Positions 24,941-33,587 of a stretch of DNA of 39,972 bases are shown here, piece after piece. Source of the stretch: DASSRQ01 sp035701665 (GTDB lineage: Bacteria; Vulcanimicrobiota; Vulcanimicrobiia; Vulcanimicrobiales; Vulcanimicrobiaceae); contig DASSRQ010000039.1 in the NCBI GenBank assembly GCA_035701665.1, positions 1-39,972 of the forward strand. The letters run 5' to 3'. The stretch's first letter is position 1. Each line of letters starts with the position of its first letter. Under the pieces are notes generated by a model. The model did no database searches. It was given only the letters and a program-made list of their open reading frames with translations, and was not told the DNA's origin. A program made the translations under genes and the position numbers.

Positions 24941-26611
24941 GTGGATCTGCGGGCTGCGCTTCGAGAGAAGTTCGGTTTCGAATCGTTCCAGCCGGGTCAG
25001 GAAGAGGTCGTCACGCGCGTGCTTGACGGTACCGACACGCTCGCCATTTTGGCGACCGGCGCAGGCAAAAGTTTAACATACCAGCTGCCTGCGCTTCTGC
25101 TCGAAGGAACCACCGTCGTCGTCAGTCCGCTGATCGCTCTGATGAAAGACCAAATCGACATGCTGCGCGAGCTCGGCGTCAAAGACGTCGTCGCGCTCAA
25201 CTCGACGCTGTCCGAAGATCAAGAAGCCGCCGCACTCGAACGCATCGCGCAAAAGACCATCAAAATCGTGTTCGTCACGCCCGAAAAGCTCGAAGACGAA
25301 CATTTCATGCAACTGCTCGGCTCGATAAAAGTGCCGCTGTTCGTCGTCGACGAAGCCCACTGCATCAGCCAGTGGGGCCACGATTTCCGCCCCGCATATC
25401 TTGCGCTGGGCCACATCATCGAACGCCTCGGCCATCCGACGGTGCTGGCGCTGACCGCCACGGCGACGCCCGCCGTTCGCGAAGATATTTTGCACCAGCT
25501 CGGCATTCCGAACGTCAAACCGATCGTCAAAGGATTCGACCGTCCGAACCTGATCTACGACGTGCGCCGCGCCGAAAAAGAAGCGGACAAACTCAAGATT
25601 CTCAAGTCGCTCTTCGGCAACAACGAGCTCGAAGGCACCGGCATCATCTATACCGCGACCATCAAAAACGCGCTGGAAGTGCAGAAGTATCTGCAGGATC
25701 AGCTCGACATTCCCGCGGCCGTCTATCACAGCAAACTGCAGAAGCAAGATCGCACGTCCGTTCACGAGTTGTTCATGGACGAACATATCCGCGCCGTCGT
25801 TGCGACGAACGCGTTCGGCCTGGGCATCGATAAGCCGAATATCCGGTTCGTCGTGCACTACGATCTGCCGGGCTCGGTCGAAGCATACACGCAGGAAGCG
25901 GGACGTTCGGGCCGCGACGGTTTGCCTTCGCAGTGCACGCTCATCTATCGCATGAGCGATACGCGCGTGCAGAACTACTTCCTGACCGGCAAATATCCGG
26001 ACATCGAAGAGGTTCAGAAAGTCTTCGGAACGCTCGAGATCTTCGGCGGTCAAGAAGACGGCGTGTCGATGACGGATCTGCGTAAGATTCTGCAACTGCC
26101 GCTGACCAAGCTCAAAGTGATCTTGGCGCTGCTCAAAAAGGGCGGCTTCATTCAGACCAGCAGCCGTTCGAAGTATACGCTGACCGAGGCGGCGCGGAAG
26201 AACCGCGACCTCGTGTTGAATCTGGCGAGTTACGAAACCAAAAAATCGTACGACCAGAGCAAACTGGCGATGATGCTGCAGTACGCCGAGACGGACGCCT
26301 GCCGGCGCCGGTTTATTCTGAACTACTTCGGCGAAGATTACGAGCGAAGCAACTGCGGTGCGTGCGACAACTGCTTGCGCGCGGCCCGCAAGCCGGCGCC
26401 GCGGCCCGCGGCAGCCGCAGCCAAGGTTACGCGCGGAGAGATGCCCTCGATCAGCGGCTACCGCATCTCCGACGTCGTCTTCCATCCGAAGTTCGGACAG
26501 GGCACCGTGGAGCGAGCCGAAAAAGACCTCGTTACCGTGCTCTTTCCTAGTGTCGGCTATAAGACGCTTCTCGCAACCGCGGTCAGCCGCAGCGAAGCGA
26601 AGATCGCCTAG
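24941..26611 (+). CDS. recQ: RecQ-family DNA helicase with a Tudor/KOW-like C-terminus
   Basis: A 556-aa protein from GTG 24941, with GAGG six bases upstream. Superfamily 2 motifs: QxxPGQ (17-20), Walker A TGAGKS (39-44), DEAH (137-140), TATATP (172-177), and motif VI QEAGRSGRDG (318-327). The RecQ zinc cluster is at C454, C472, C475 and C478 with RRRFILNYFGED. Two departures from the E. coli layout are visible. About 75 extra residues (370-425) that look like a winged helix precede the zinc cluster. There is also no HRDC domain after it; instead residues about 508-545 (VVFHPKFGQGTV...VLFPSVGYKTLL) resemble the PcrA/UvrD C-terminal Tudor-like domain. It unwinds DNA 3'-5' in repair or fork restart. 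Confidence 0.92.
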   Translation: MDLRAALREKFGFESFQPGQEEVVTRVLDGTDTLAILATGAGKSLTYQLPALLLEGTTVVVSPLIALMKDQIDMLRELGVKDVVALNSTLSEDQEAAALERIAQKTIKIVFVTPEKLEDEHFMQLLGSIKVPLFVVDEAHCISQWGHDFRPAYLALGHIIERLGHPTVLALTATATPAVREDILHQLGIPNVKPIVKGFDRPNLIYDVRRAEKEADKLKILKSLFGNNELEGTGIIYTATIKNALEVQKYLQDQLDIPAAVYHSKLQKQDRTSVHELFMDEHIRAVVATNAFGLGIDKPNIRFVVHYDLPGSVEAYTQEAGRSGRDGLPSQCTLIYRMSDTRVQNYFLTGKYPDIEEVQKVFGTLEIFGGQEDGVSMTDLRKILQLPLTKLKVILALLKKGGFIQTSSRSKYTLTEAARKNRDLVLNLASYETKKSYDQSKLAMMLQYAETDACRRRFILNYFGEDYERSNCGACDNCLRAARKPAPRPAAAAAKVTRGEMPSISGYRISDVVFHPKFGQGTVERAEKDLVTVLFPSVGYKTLLATAVSRSEAKIA

Positions 26612-26617
26612 CGCCGG

Positions 26618-28285
26618 ATGACGCTCCGGCCGCTTACCGTCCTCGCGCTCGCCGCAGGTTCGGTTCTGCTTGCGTTTGCCCAAGGCACCGCGCAGCAGAT
26701 CAATCCGCCCGCTCCGGCAGCCTCGCCTGCCCCTTCGCCGTCGGCCACCGCGCCCGCCGCTCCGGTTCCCGGTGCGAGCGGAACGCCCGCGGCGTCGGCC
26801 GCACCATCTCCGACCCCGACGCCCACGCCCCCGCCGATCGTCGTGAACCCGCCTGCAGCACAGGTGGCAGTCGGCGCGCAAACCGTCCTTCGCGTGAACT
26901 CGGCCATGGGTGCGCTCCAAGTGTCGACCGCACCGGCCGGCATCCTGACCGCCGCAGCCGATCCGACGGGACAGAGCGTCACACTCACCGGCGTGGCGCC
27001 CGGCGCGGCGACCGTCACGATCACGGATCAGCGCGGCATAAGCGCGTCGGTGCCCGTCCGGGTTGCGTATCTCGCCGGAACCGTCGGCGCGAGCGCGGCC
27101 ATCCGCATCACCGGCGATCCCGCCAGCCCGCAGTTCATCAAAGAAGAGGCCTTGCGCGCGGCGCTCACCCAAGTTCAGGCGCGGCCCGGCGCGCAAGTGA
27201 TTGCGACGCTCGATCAAATTTCGTACGACAAACCGCTCGGACAAGATCATATCGCGGACGTCGCCGTTCCGGTGCTGCTGCAAGGTGAGAATCTGTTCTC
27301 GGTCGATACCGTGGTGCACGTGCGCGTCGAAAATCTCGCAGCGCCGAAGATCACGCCGGACTCGCTCATGGTCAGCGACTTCCCGGAGAAACTTACGACC
27401 AACGGCGTGCTGTTCACGTCGGACCTCAAGCACACGCAGCCCTCGCGCTTTCTGTACTTTCATTACAACCCGCCCGGCGAGCCGGACCGGCGCATCGTGC
27501 TGCGCGCCCAGAACATGTCGAGCGAACCGGCGATCGTGCAGTACATCAGCGGCTCCGGCGGTCCCGATCCGAACGAGATGGCCGCCGGCCACGCCGCAAC
27601 GTACAACTTTCTCAAACATCTCGCGCAGAACGAAGGCCGCGTGATCGTCATTCCGGGCAACGGGACGATTCAGCTCGCACAGCAGGCGCTGCCGGCAAAA
27701 GACATCGCGTGCGCGCTGCTGCAGCTGCGCGTGCTGAACGGCGGCACGGTCCATCTCACGCTGTTCGCGCAGAACGCGAGTTCGCCGCCCGACGAGCAGA
27801 TCGCGAACGAACAACTGCTCAGCGGCGATCATCCGCACGCGCGCGGCATCTACCGCATTCCCGAGTTTCACGACAGCCGTCTCTGGAATACGAACGAAGA
27901 CGTGCTCGAACTGCCGATCGGTCAAATTCCGCTGCCGAACGAGTTACAAGGCGAGGCGCTTGCAGGCGATTACGGCGTGCTGCAATCGTTTGTCATCAAG
28001 GTGCAGAATCCGACGTCGGCGCCGGTTCCGATTGCGATCTACGAAAATCCGCGCGGCGGGCGCGCAACGGGAACGTACTTGATCGACGGCGTGCTCATCC
28101 AATCGCATCAAGTTCCGCCGTTTTCGCACTATAAAGTCCGTCAGTACGTTGTGCCGGCGCGCGGTTTCGTCCGCGTGACGATCGAAACGATTCCGGATTC
28201 CGGATCCAGTTATCCGGTTCGCCTCGAGTTCGCGCCGGACGACGGCAGCGTTCCGCCGGGCGCGCCCGGTTCGCCGATCTTCTAA
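26618..28285 (+). CDS. Large secreted protein with Pro-rich linker and Ig-like domain
   Basis: A 555-aa protein starting 6 nt after recQ. Residues 1-26 are a signal peptide, followed by a Pro/Ala/Ser/Thr linker (about 30-75). A small Ig/BIG2-like beta domain lies at about 77-150, with repeated strands ending in GVAPGAATVTITD and VPVRV. The remaining 400 residues are beta-rich with no motif I recognise; NPPGEPDRRIVLRAQN and conserved Asn/Gly turns suggest an extracellular sandwich. Co-transcription with recQ is probably incidental. The stop overlaps that of the convergent glycosyltransferase by a few bases. Confidence 0.7.
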   Translation: MTLRPLTVLALAAGSVLLAFAQGTAQQINPPAPAASPAPSPSATAPAAPVPGASGTPAASAAPSPTPTPTPPPIVVNPPAAQVAVGAQTVLRVNSAMGALQVSTAPAGILTAAADPTGQSVTLTGVAPGAATVTITDQRGISASVPVRVAYLAGTVGASAAIRITGDPASPQFIKEEALRAALTQVQARPGAQVIATLDQISYDKPLGQDHIADVAVPVLLQGENLFSVDTVVHVRVENLAAPKITPDSLMVSDFPEKLTTNGVLFTSDLKHTQPSRFLYFHYNPPGEPDRRIVLRAQNMSSEPAIVQYISGSGGPDPNEMAAGHAATYNFLKHLAQNEGRVIVIPGNGTIQLAQQALPAKDIACALLQLRVLNGGTVHLTLFAQNASSPPDEQIANEQLLSGDHPHARGIYRIPEFHDSRLWNTNEDVLELPIGQIPLPNELQGEALAGDYGVLQSFVIKVQNPTSAPVPIAIYENPRGGRATGTYLIDGVLIQSHQVPPFSHYKVRQYVVPARGFVRVTIETIPDSGSSYPVRLEFAPDDGSVPPGAPGSPIF

Positions 28286-29304
28286 GCGATCGCGCGCGCG
28301 TAGACGCGGATAGCCGCGTCCGCACTTGCCTGCCACGAAAAGCGCGATTGCGCGTTCGCTTTTACCGCCTGCGCACGTTCGCGCGCGCTCTGCGGATCGT
28401 GCAGCACCGCTTGCATTGCCGACGCCCACACCGATTCGTCTTCGGGATCGACGAGCGGCGCCGCTCCGTCAACGACCTCCGGCAACGACGACGTACGCGC
28501 AGCGATAACCGGCACGCCGGCGCACAGCGCCTGCGCAGCCGCATAGCCGAACCCTTCGTAACGCGAGGGCACGGCAACGAGCGAACACGATGCATACAGC
28601 TGCAGCAGCGCATCGCGAGACACGTAACCGCGGAAGTCAATGCGATCCGAAACGCCGAGGTCGCGCGCCAGGGCTTCGCACTCGTCGCGGTACGGCGTGA
28701 ATGGGCCGGTCGACACGATGCGAACGCCGGGCAGATGCGGCAGCGCACGGATGAGCACGGCGAGATTCTTGCGAGCCTCGACCGTGCCGGGAACGAGCAC
28801 GAACGGCTGCGGCTCCTGAAGCGTCAGGGCGCAATAATCGCTTGCAACGCCCGGAAACACGATCTCGATTTTGGCCGGATCGATCGCGCCGACGCCGAGC
28901 AACTCGTCTTTAGAGAACGCGGAGTCGACGATGACGGCGTCGGCGCGTTTGTACCGCTGCAGCGCGAACGCCCCGAAGTAATACCGCGCATACGGCCGGG
29001 TGTGGTGCTGCACTTTGAGCCACGCGACGTCGTGCACTGTTACGACCGTCGGCATGCCCGCGCGCATCGGCATCGTGCCGGACGTGCAATGCAAAACGTC
29101 CGCGCCGCTCGTACGCGCGCGCTGCGGCAAAACGACTTGGTCCCAGGCGACGCGCCGGTCGAACCGCCACGGATCGAGTTTTGGTTCGCTGAGCTCGGTC
29201 ACGTGCACGCCGCTATCGCGAAGAGCTGCGGCGAGGCCGCTTGCGTATTCGCCGATGCCCGTTGCCGTGCCAAGCGCGAGCTGCATGTCGAGCGCGACGT
29301 TCAC
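28282..29304 (-). CDS. Glycosyltransferase family 4 protein
   Basis: A 340-aa GT-B glycosyltransferase. The N-terminal domain has LGTATGIGEYASGLAAAL and TVHDVAWL. The C-terminal nucleotide-sugar domain has GTVEARKN (173-180) and the acceptor-end motif ...SRYEGFGYAAAQALCAG. In the family's E-x7-E motif the first Glu is E250, but the second is Gln (Q258). It transfers a sugar from a nucleotide donor, probably to an envelope polysaccharide. It starts at GTG 29304, overlapping the TPR gene as GTGA, and is the last gene of the beta-barrel/TPR/GT trio. Confidence 0.9.
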   Translation of the reverse strand: MNVALDMQLALGTATGIGEYASGLAAALRDSGVHVTELSEPKLDPWRFDRRVAWDQVVLPQRARTSGADVLHCTSGTMPMRAGMPTVVTVHDVAWLKVQHHTRPYARYYFGAFALQRYKRADAVIVDSAFSKDELLGVGAIDPAKIEIVFPGVASDYCALTLQEPQPFVLVPGTVEARKNLAVLIRALPHLPGVRIVSTGPFTPYRDECEALARDLGVSDRIDFRGYVSRDALLQLYASCSLVAVPSRYEGFGYAAAQALCAGVPVIAARTSSLPEVVDGAAPLVDPEDESVWASAMQAVLHDPQSARERAQAVKANAQSRFSWQASADAAIRVYARAIA

Positions 29305-30011
29305 GGCGTCAACCGCGGGTCGACGTCGTGTGCGCGAACCATATCGTCGCGCGCGGCCTGCGTCATGCCCAGACTGCGCTCGGTCGCCGCAAGCGAAAGC
29401 AGATACTTCGCGTTGATCGGGGAGATCTGCGACGCGCGGCGGTAGAGCTGCAGCGCACGCGTTTTGTCACCGCCGCGCTCGACGAGCACGCCAAGACCCC
29501 ACGTTGCATCCGCCACTGCATCCGGATGATCGCGGTCGCGCTTCATCCGTGCGATCAGCCGTTCTTCCAAAGCGGCGGCCGCTCGCAGATCGCGGTGCGC
29601 GAGTTCGTCGATGCGTGTCTGCACCTGCGCGGCATCGCCCGCGCTCAGATAATACGCCAGCGCAGCGGCGCGGTCGCCGCGCGCCTGCGCGATGCGCGCA
29701 AGCCACTCCGAACGCAGCGGCCCCGGCGGCAGGCGCGAGGCGCTTGCAGCGGCCGCCGTATAGTCGCCGCGGTCGAATTGGGAACGCGCGAGCATATCGA
29801 GTGCGTACGGTGCCGGAGCCGCGCGCACGATTTTTTCGTAGAGCGCTCCCCCGAGCTGCGGTGAAAGATGCGCGGGAACCGACCCGGGCGCGCCGGCACG
29901 TGAAAAAACCGCCAGAGAAGCGGTTTGAACGTAGGCGAACGCTGCTAGAACGGCCAGGGCGCATGCGCCGAGCAGCCCGAGCGCCAGCGTCCGCCGGCGC
30001 GGTTCGATCAG
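29301..30011 (-). CDS. Membrane-anchored TPR protein, probable CTG start
   Basis: The frame is open from the end of the beta-barrel gene and yields 236 aa if CTG 30011 is used. No ATG, GTG or TTG occurs in frame until GTG 29828. The upstream part is clearly protein: basic start IEPRRRTLALG, then a membrane helix (LLGACALAVLAAFAYV), then a periplasmic linker. CTG overlaps the preceding TGA as CTGA, and GGTG lies five bases upstream. The body is TPR-like (YALDMLARSQFDRGDYTAA; WGLGVLVERGGDKTRALQLYRRASQISP; YLLSLAATERSLGMTQAARDDM). Presumably it is a periplasmic scaffold for the neighbouring beta-barrel and glycosyltransferase. ATC 30008 is a less likely start. Confidence 0.78.
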   Translation of the reverse strand: MIEPRRRTLALGLLGACALAVLAAFAYVQTASLAVFSRAGAPGSVPAHLSPQLGGALYEKIVRAAPAPYALDMLARSQFDRGDYTAAAASASRLPPGPLRSEWLARIAQARGDRAAALAYYLSAGDAAQVQTRIDELAHRDLRAAAALEERLIARMKRDRDHPDAVADATWGLGVLVERGGDKTRALQLYRRASQISPINAKYLLSLAATERSLGMTQAARDDMVRAHDVDPRLTP

Positions 30012-31039
30012 AATTTCACCGTGAAGTTCAGGTCGGCGCGCGTCTGCGTGGCGTTGAGGTTCGGGGTCAAGAGATCTTGATAGCGGTATTGGCGCGCGCT
30101 CAGCGTGATGGCGCTCGAGCCCGGCAGCTGGTACGTCAGGTTGCCCAGATACGTATCGCGCATGCCTTCGAAGCCCGGGAGCTCGCTCATGAACGACGTG
30201 CCCTGGTAATGCGTGCGGTCGAACTGCAGGCCGACCGTAATGCGGTGCGTCACCGGAACGGCGAGTTCGGCGCCCACGTTCTGCCCCGAGACGTTGCTGA
30301 CGCCGGCGTACGTCAGGCCCGCCTGGGCGTCGGGGTCGAGCGGGACGTACGGAAAGACGCCCGCAGTTTGATTGGTACTTACGTGCGTGATGCCGCTCTC
30401 GATGCGCAGGTTCAGCGCGCGGTTTCCGGCGCGGACGTTGAATGCGGTTCCGGCGGCCAGGCCCTGAGCGCAGGCGGCGGAGGCGTCGGCAGTCCCGCAG
30501 TGCTGCATGGCGGCAAACGCGGTCTCGAACCGGACGTTGCCCAGTCGCACCGGCATTGCGGCGGACGTTCCCGTCAGTGCAAGCCCAGGCGTATACGGCG
30601 TGTACGATCCGAAGCGCGGCGCCTGCGGCGCTACCGTCAGCGGGTCGGAGACCGCGGCGATGGGTCTAGCGTTTACGGCAGCGGGCGTGGCGACGCTGAG
30701 GCTCTGGCTGGGAACCGCCGGCGGGGTGTACACCGCCGTCGTCAACGCGGGTTCGAACGTCGCGCGACTCTCCGGGAAGCTGAGATTGATCGTCCCCGAC
30801 CCGGCATAGGCGGCAATGTCGAACTGCGGCGCGGGCAACTGCTCCGCGTCGGCAAGGGCTTCATAAAACAGCGATGCCGCGAGCGGCGAATCCGTGTGAA
30901 CCTCGCGCGCGAACGGCGGCAGAAACGAACCGGAGCCGGGATGGAAGACGCGAGCGGGGTCGAGGGCGGCCTCGGCGTGCACGGCGGTACACAGCGCAAC
31001 GAGCGCTGCTAGTACTGTCGTGCGGAACAGCCGGGTCAT
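30008..31039 (-). CDS. Putative outer-membrane beta-barrel protein
   Basis: A 343-aa protein from ATG 31039 with a strong GGAGG Shine-Dalgarno; an overlapping GTG at 31042 is possible. A signal peptide ends around AVHAEA. The C-terminal half shows alternating short strands rich in aromatic and small residues (RALNLRIESGITHVS, ITVGLQFDRTHYQ, TYLGNLTYQL, AITLSARQYRYQDL). The protein ends in NFTVKF, with the terminal Phe used by the BAM machine. The N-terminal ~150 residues are Pro/Ala-rich and probably periplasmic. It is the first gene of a three-gene unit with the TPR protein and GT4. It might be a porin or a polysaccharide/outer-membrane assembly factor. Confidence 0.72.
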   Translation of the reverse strand: MTRLFRTTVLAALVALCTAVHAEAALDPARVFHPGSGSFLPPFAREVHTDSPLAASLFYEALADAEQLPAPQFDIAAYAGSGTINLSFPESRATFEPALTTAVYTPPAVPSQSLSVATPAAVNARPIAAVSDPLTVAPQAPRFGSYTPYTPGLALTGTSAAMPVRLGNVRFETAFAAMQHCGTADASAACAQGLAAGTAFNVRAGNRALNLRIESGITHVSTNQTAGVFPYVPLDPDAQAGLTYAGVSNVSGQNVGAELAVPVTHRITVGLQFDRTHYQGTSFMSELPGFEGMRDTYLGNLTYQLPGSSAITLSARQYRYQDLLTPNLNATQTRADLNFTVKF

Positions 31040-31075
31040 CACTCCTCCATGTGCCCAATTTGAGGGGCAATTTCT

Positions 31076-31105
31076 ACTATCGGCTAAATCCGCCTAGAGT
31101 TTCAA
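31076..31105 (-). promoter_or_regulatory. Candidate promoter for the beta-barrel/TPR/GT unit
   Basis: On the minus strand TTGAAA (31105-31100) and GATAGT (31081-31076) are 18 bp apart, about 35 bp before the beta-barrel start. This lies in the 79-bp gap after the YqgF-like gene. The -10 context GATAGTAGAAA almost matches that upstream of MOSC. It suggests the trio can be transcribed apart from the LPS operon. Confidence 0.42.
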
Positions 31106-31118
31106 TGGCTCGTCCGGC

Positions 31119-31529
31119 CTATGCCGTTATGCCTTCGTGCTCTTTCTGATAACGGCGGGCGATGAGCAGCGCAGCGTAATCGTCTATCGGCCGCGGCGGA
31201 AGCTGCAGGCCGAGCGGCACGAGCCGCCTCCAGCCTCGCGGCGGATTGTCCGCAAAGTACAACGCGCGGGCCCGGTACGTTGTGTCGGTCTCGTCGACGA
31301 AAACGATGGGCAGCCCCAGCACCGCGAGGAGCTCGGCGATCTGCTGCGCATGCGTTCCCCGGCCGAGCGCGATGGCGTGAATCGCATGCTGCTGGGCGAG
31401 CGCGCGAAGGCGGGGCACGAGCGTCCCGAGCGGCTCGATGCCGAGCGCGGCCGGCACGCCGTTCTCCGAGCTCACCAGCGCAAAGCCCACTTTGCGCGTG
31501 CCGGGATCGATGCCGAGCACGCCGCTCAC
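31119..31529 (-). CDS. YqgF/RuvX-like RNase H-fold nuclease
   Basis: A 136-aa protein beginning VLGIDPGTRKVGFA, the first strand of the YqgF/RuvC fold with D8. The other acidic positions are in FVDET (D79/E80) and the late helix DDYAALLIA (D116/D117), giving a complete catalytic set. YqgF is the pre-16S rRNA processing nuclease, also annotated as a Holliday-junction resolvase. The middle of the protein diverges from standard YqgF, so it may be a lineage-specific branch and the orthodox copy may lie elsewhere. Starts at GTG, one base after the DUF3084 stop. Confidence 0.75.
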   Translation of the reverse strand: MSGVLGIDPGTRKVGFALVSSENGVPAALGIEPLGTLVPRLRALAQQHAIHAIALGRGTHAQQIAELLAVLGLPIVFVDETDTTYRARALYFADNPPRGWRRLVPLGLQLPPRPIDDYAALLIARRYQKEHEGITA

Positions 31530-31530
31530 C

Positions 31531-32472
31531 TTACGGCGCTTTCTGCAGCGTTACGACGACGGGGACGCTGAACGTGTGTTGGTAGATGTCCGCGGCCGCG
31601 AACGCCGTGAGGATGTAGTTGCCGCCGTTGCCGAGCATCGTACGCATCGACGCGAGCTCCGGCAGCATCTTCTCCGGCAGCACGTTCGTCGCGAAGTAGG
31701 GCAGCATGTTGCGCTGCAGCATCTCGTGCGGAACGTACGTGCCGAGCAGCTCCGCCAGCGCGAGATCCGCGTTCGCGTTCTTGCCGGTTGGGATCGTCAG
31801 CGATGCGATCGGCTCGCCGCCGCGCACCAGCAGCCGGTCTTGTTCGGCGTTCAGGCTGAAGTGGATTTGATCGCCGGGATAGAGATTCTGATCGGCCACC
31901 GCGAGCAGCAGCACATCGCTCTGCGAGTTCATGGCCTGCATCGTGGGGCCGTTCGCGGCCGTTTCGAGCGTCTTGTCGATATCCGCGGGCGGCGAAAATT
32001 TCTTCAAGCCGTAGCGCGCTGCCGTGTACGTACGGTTTACGTACGAAACGGCTTGGTTGTAAAACTGATTGACGATCTGACGCCGCAGTGCGGGCGGATA
32101 GTTCTGCGGCACGCGTCCGACCGACGGCACGAGCAGCTGGTCGAGATTTACCACGACCGGCGAGTTGTTGACTTTCTGTTCGAGCTCCGCCGCGCGCGCT
32201 TGGGCTTTCGCGATCTCGTTGTTGATCTCGTTCAGATGGAAGAACGCCGTCTGCACCTGATTGCTGGCAAAGATCGCCGCGAGCGTCACGATCAACGCTA
32301 TGATCATGCCCGTCGCGACCGCGACGATCGTCGACGTATAGCGCGGACGGATGTTGAACAGCGTGAGCCGCTTGCGCCCGACCTGATGCCCGACGCGATC
32401 GCCGATATACGCGATGACGCCGGCAAGAGCGACGATGAAAACGACGATCCCGATGCCGCGCAGGATTCCCAC
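31531..32472 (-). CDS. DUF3084 domain membrane protein
   Basis: A 313-aa protein. The N-terminal helix GIGIVVFIVALAGVIAYIGDRVG is followed by GRKRLTLFNIRPRYTSTI, the DUF3084 signature. A second membrane helix lies at about 50-72. A coiled coil (LNEINNEIAKAQARAAELEQKV) and a large extracytoplasmic domain follow. Function is unknown; in cyanobacteria and relatives DUF3084 genes are found near envelope or division genes. It lies two bases downstream of the LptF/G gene, suggesting an envelope role here. Confidence 0.84.
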   Translation of the reverse strand: MGILRGIGIVVFIVALAGVIAYIGDRVGHQVGRKRLTLFNIRPRYTSTIVAVATGMIIALIVTLAAIFASNQVQTAFFHLNEINNEIAKAQARAAELEQKVNNSPVVVNLDQLLVPSVGRVPQNYPPALRRQIVNQFYNQAVSYVNRTYTAARYGLKKFSPPADIDKTLETAANGPTMQAMNSQSDVLLLAVADQNLYPGDQIHFSLNAEQDRLLVRGGEPIASLTIPTGKNANADLALAELLGTYVPHEMLQRNMLPYFATNVLPEKMLPELASMRTMLGNGGNYILTAFAAADIYQHTFSVPVVVTLQKAP

Positions 32473-32474
32473 GG

Positions 32475-33587
32475 TTACACCATTGCCGCCCGGTAGAGCC
32501 GAAGCCCTCCGATGATCGTGAAAATTGCATTAGGCATCCATGCCGCTACCGCCGCGAGCGGCAGATACGCCTGCCCGACGTACGAGAACACCGTCTGCAC
32601 GACGTAGTAGATAAACACGATCAGGACGGCCAAACCGAAACCGACGCTCGTACTGCCGCCGCCGCGCACGTTGCGCATGCCGAACGGTATGGCGAGCAGC
32701 GTAAAGACGAAGCACGCAAACGGCGTCGCGAGTTTTTCCTGGTACGCCATGACGTACTTGCGCACGTCGTTCTGCGCGAGCTGACCGGAACGCACGATGT
32801 CGGCGATCTGCCGCCGGCTCATGTTCTGCGGATTGTTGTTGGCGACGCGTTTGGCGATCTGGGCGGGGTTTTCGCCGAGGGCGACGACCATCGTCGGCGT
32901 CTGCGCCATGCTCACGCTCTGGCCGCCGCTTTGAAAGCGGTACACGCGCGATTGCGTGAGCGTCCATTGCTGCGCACCGAAGACGGCGCGATCGGCAAAG
33001 ACGATCTGCGTCGGGTTGTTTTCGCGGTCGTACTGCACGAGTGTGACGCCCAGCAGCGCTTTGCAGTCCTGCTCGCACGCGTTGGCAAACGTCGTCTGCG
33101 TACCGCCGCCCGGCAAGCCCGCGTGAACGATAAGATTCGATGCGAACGCCGACGATTTATTGATGATGGTGTTCTCGATGATCGAGACTTGCGAGAGGGC
33201 GAACGGAACGAGTTGCTCCTGAAGCACGAACGTCACGATGGAAAGCACGGCCCCGGCGACCATCAGCGGTGCCATGATGCGTACGAACGTTATACCGCCC
33301 GCTTTGAGCGCGGTGATCTCGCTCTCGCCCGAGAGCCGCTGAATCGCAAGCAGCGTTCCAAGCAGCAGCGCCATCGGAATCGTTTGCACGACCATCGCCG
33401 GCAGTTGCCACAAGAACGCTTCGATCGCCGCCCAGAGCGGGGCGTGCGTCTCTTCGATCACGCGGCCGATCGCAATCAGCTGCGTCGCCGCAAAGATCAT
33501 CGTGAACGCGGACAGGCCGAAAAGAAACGGCCCGACCAACTCGCCCAGCATGTACCGGTCGAGAATGGTCAGCCGCAAAGCCTTCAA
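32475..33587 (-). CDS. lptF: LptF/LptG-family LPS export permease
   Basis: A 370-aa permease. Three N-terminal membrane segments (LGELVGPFLFGLSAFTMIF; LPAMVVQTIPMALLLGTLLAI; IMAPLMVAGAVLSIVTFVL) surround SGESEITALKAGGI, the coupling helix that contacts LptB. A periplasmic beta-jellyroll domain (about 135-260) and three C-terminal segments follow. Starts at TTG 33587, overlapping the lptB stop as TTGA. Only one permease is present in this operon; it may pair with a copy elsewhere or work as a homodimer. Together with LptB and LptC it extracts LPS from the inner membrane. Confidence 0.9.
   Translation of the reverse strand: MKALRLTILDRYMLGELVGPFLFGLSAFTMIFAATQLIAIGRVIEETHAPLWAAIEAFLWQLPAMVVQTIPMALLLGTLLAIQRLSGESEITALKAGGITFVRIMAPLMVAGAVLSIVTFVLQEQLVPFALSQVSIIENTIINKSSAFASNLIVHAGLPGGGTQTTFANACEQDCKALLGVTLVQYDRENNPTQIVFADRAVFGAQQWTLTQSRVYRFQSGGQSVSMAQTPTMVVALGENPAQIAKRVANNNPQNMSRRQIADIVRSGQLAQNDVRKYVMAYQEKLATPFACFVFTLLAIPFGMRNVRGGGSTSVGFGLAVLIVFIYYVVQTVFSYVGQAYLPLAAVAAWMPNAIFTIIGGLRLYRAAMV

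Noticed and set aside
25073..27925. A 950-codon open frame on the minus strand
   Set aside because: It lies entirely opposite recQ and the secreted protein. Its translation is Arg/His/Gly-rich without any domain. It is a GC-rich codon-position shadow.
29467..29964. Alternative minus-strand frame through the TPR region
   Set aside because: Arg-rich translation with no repeats; the TPR frame has clear helices and a membrane anchor.
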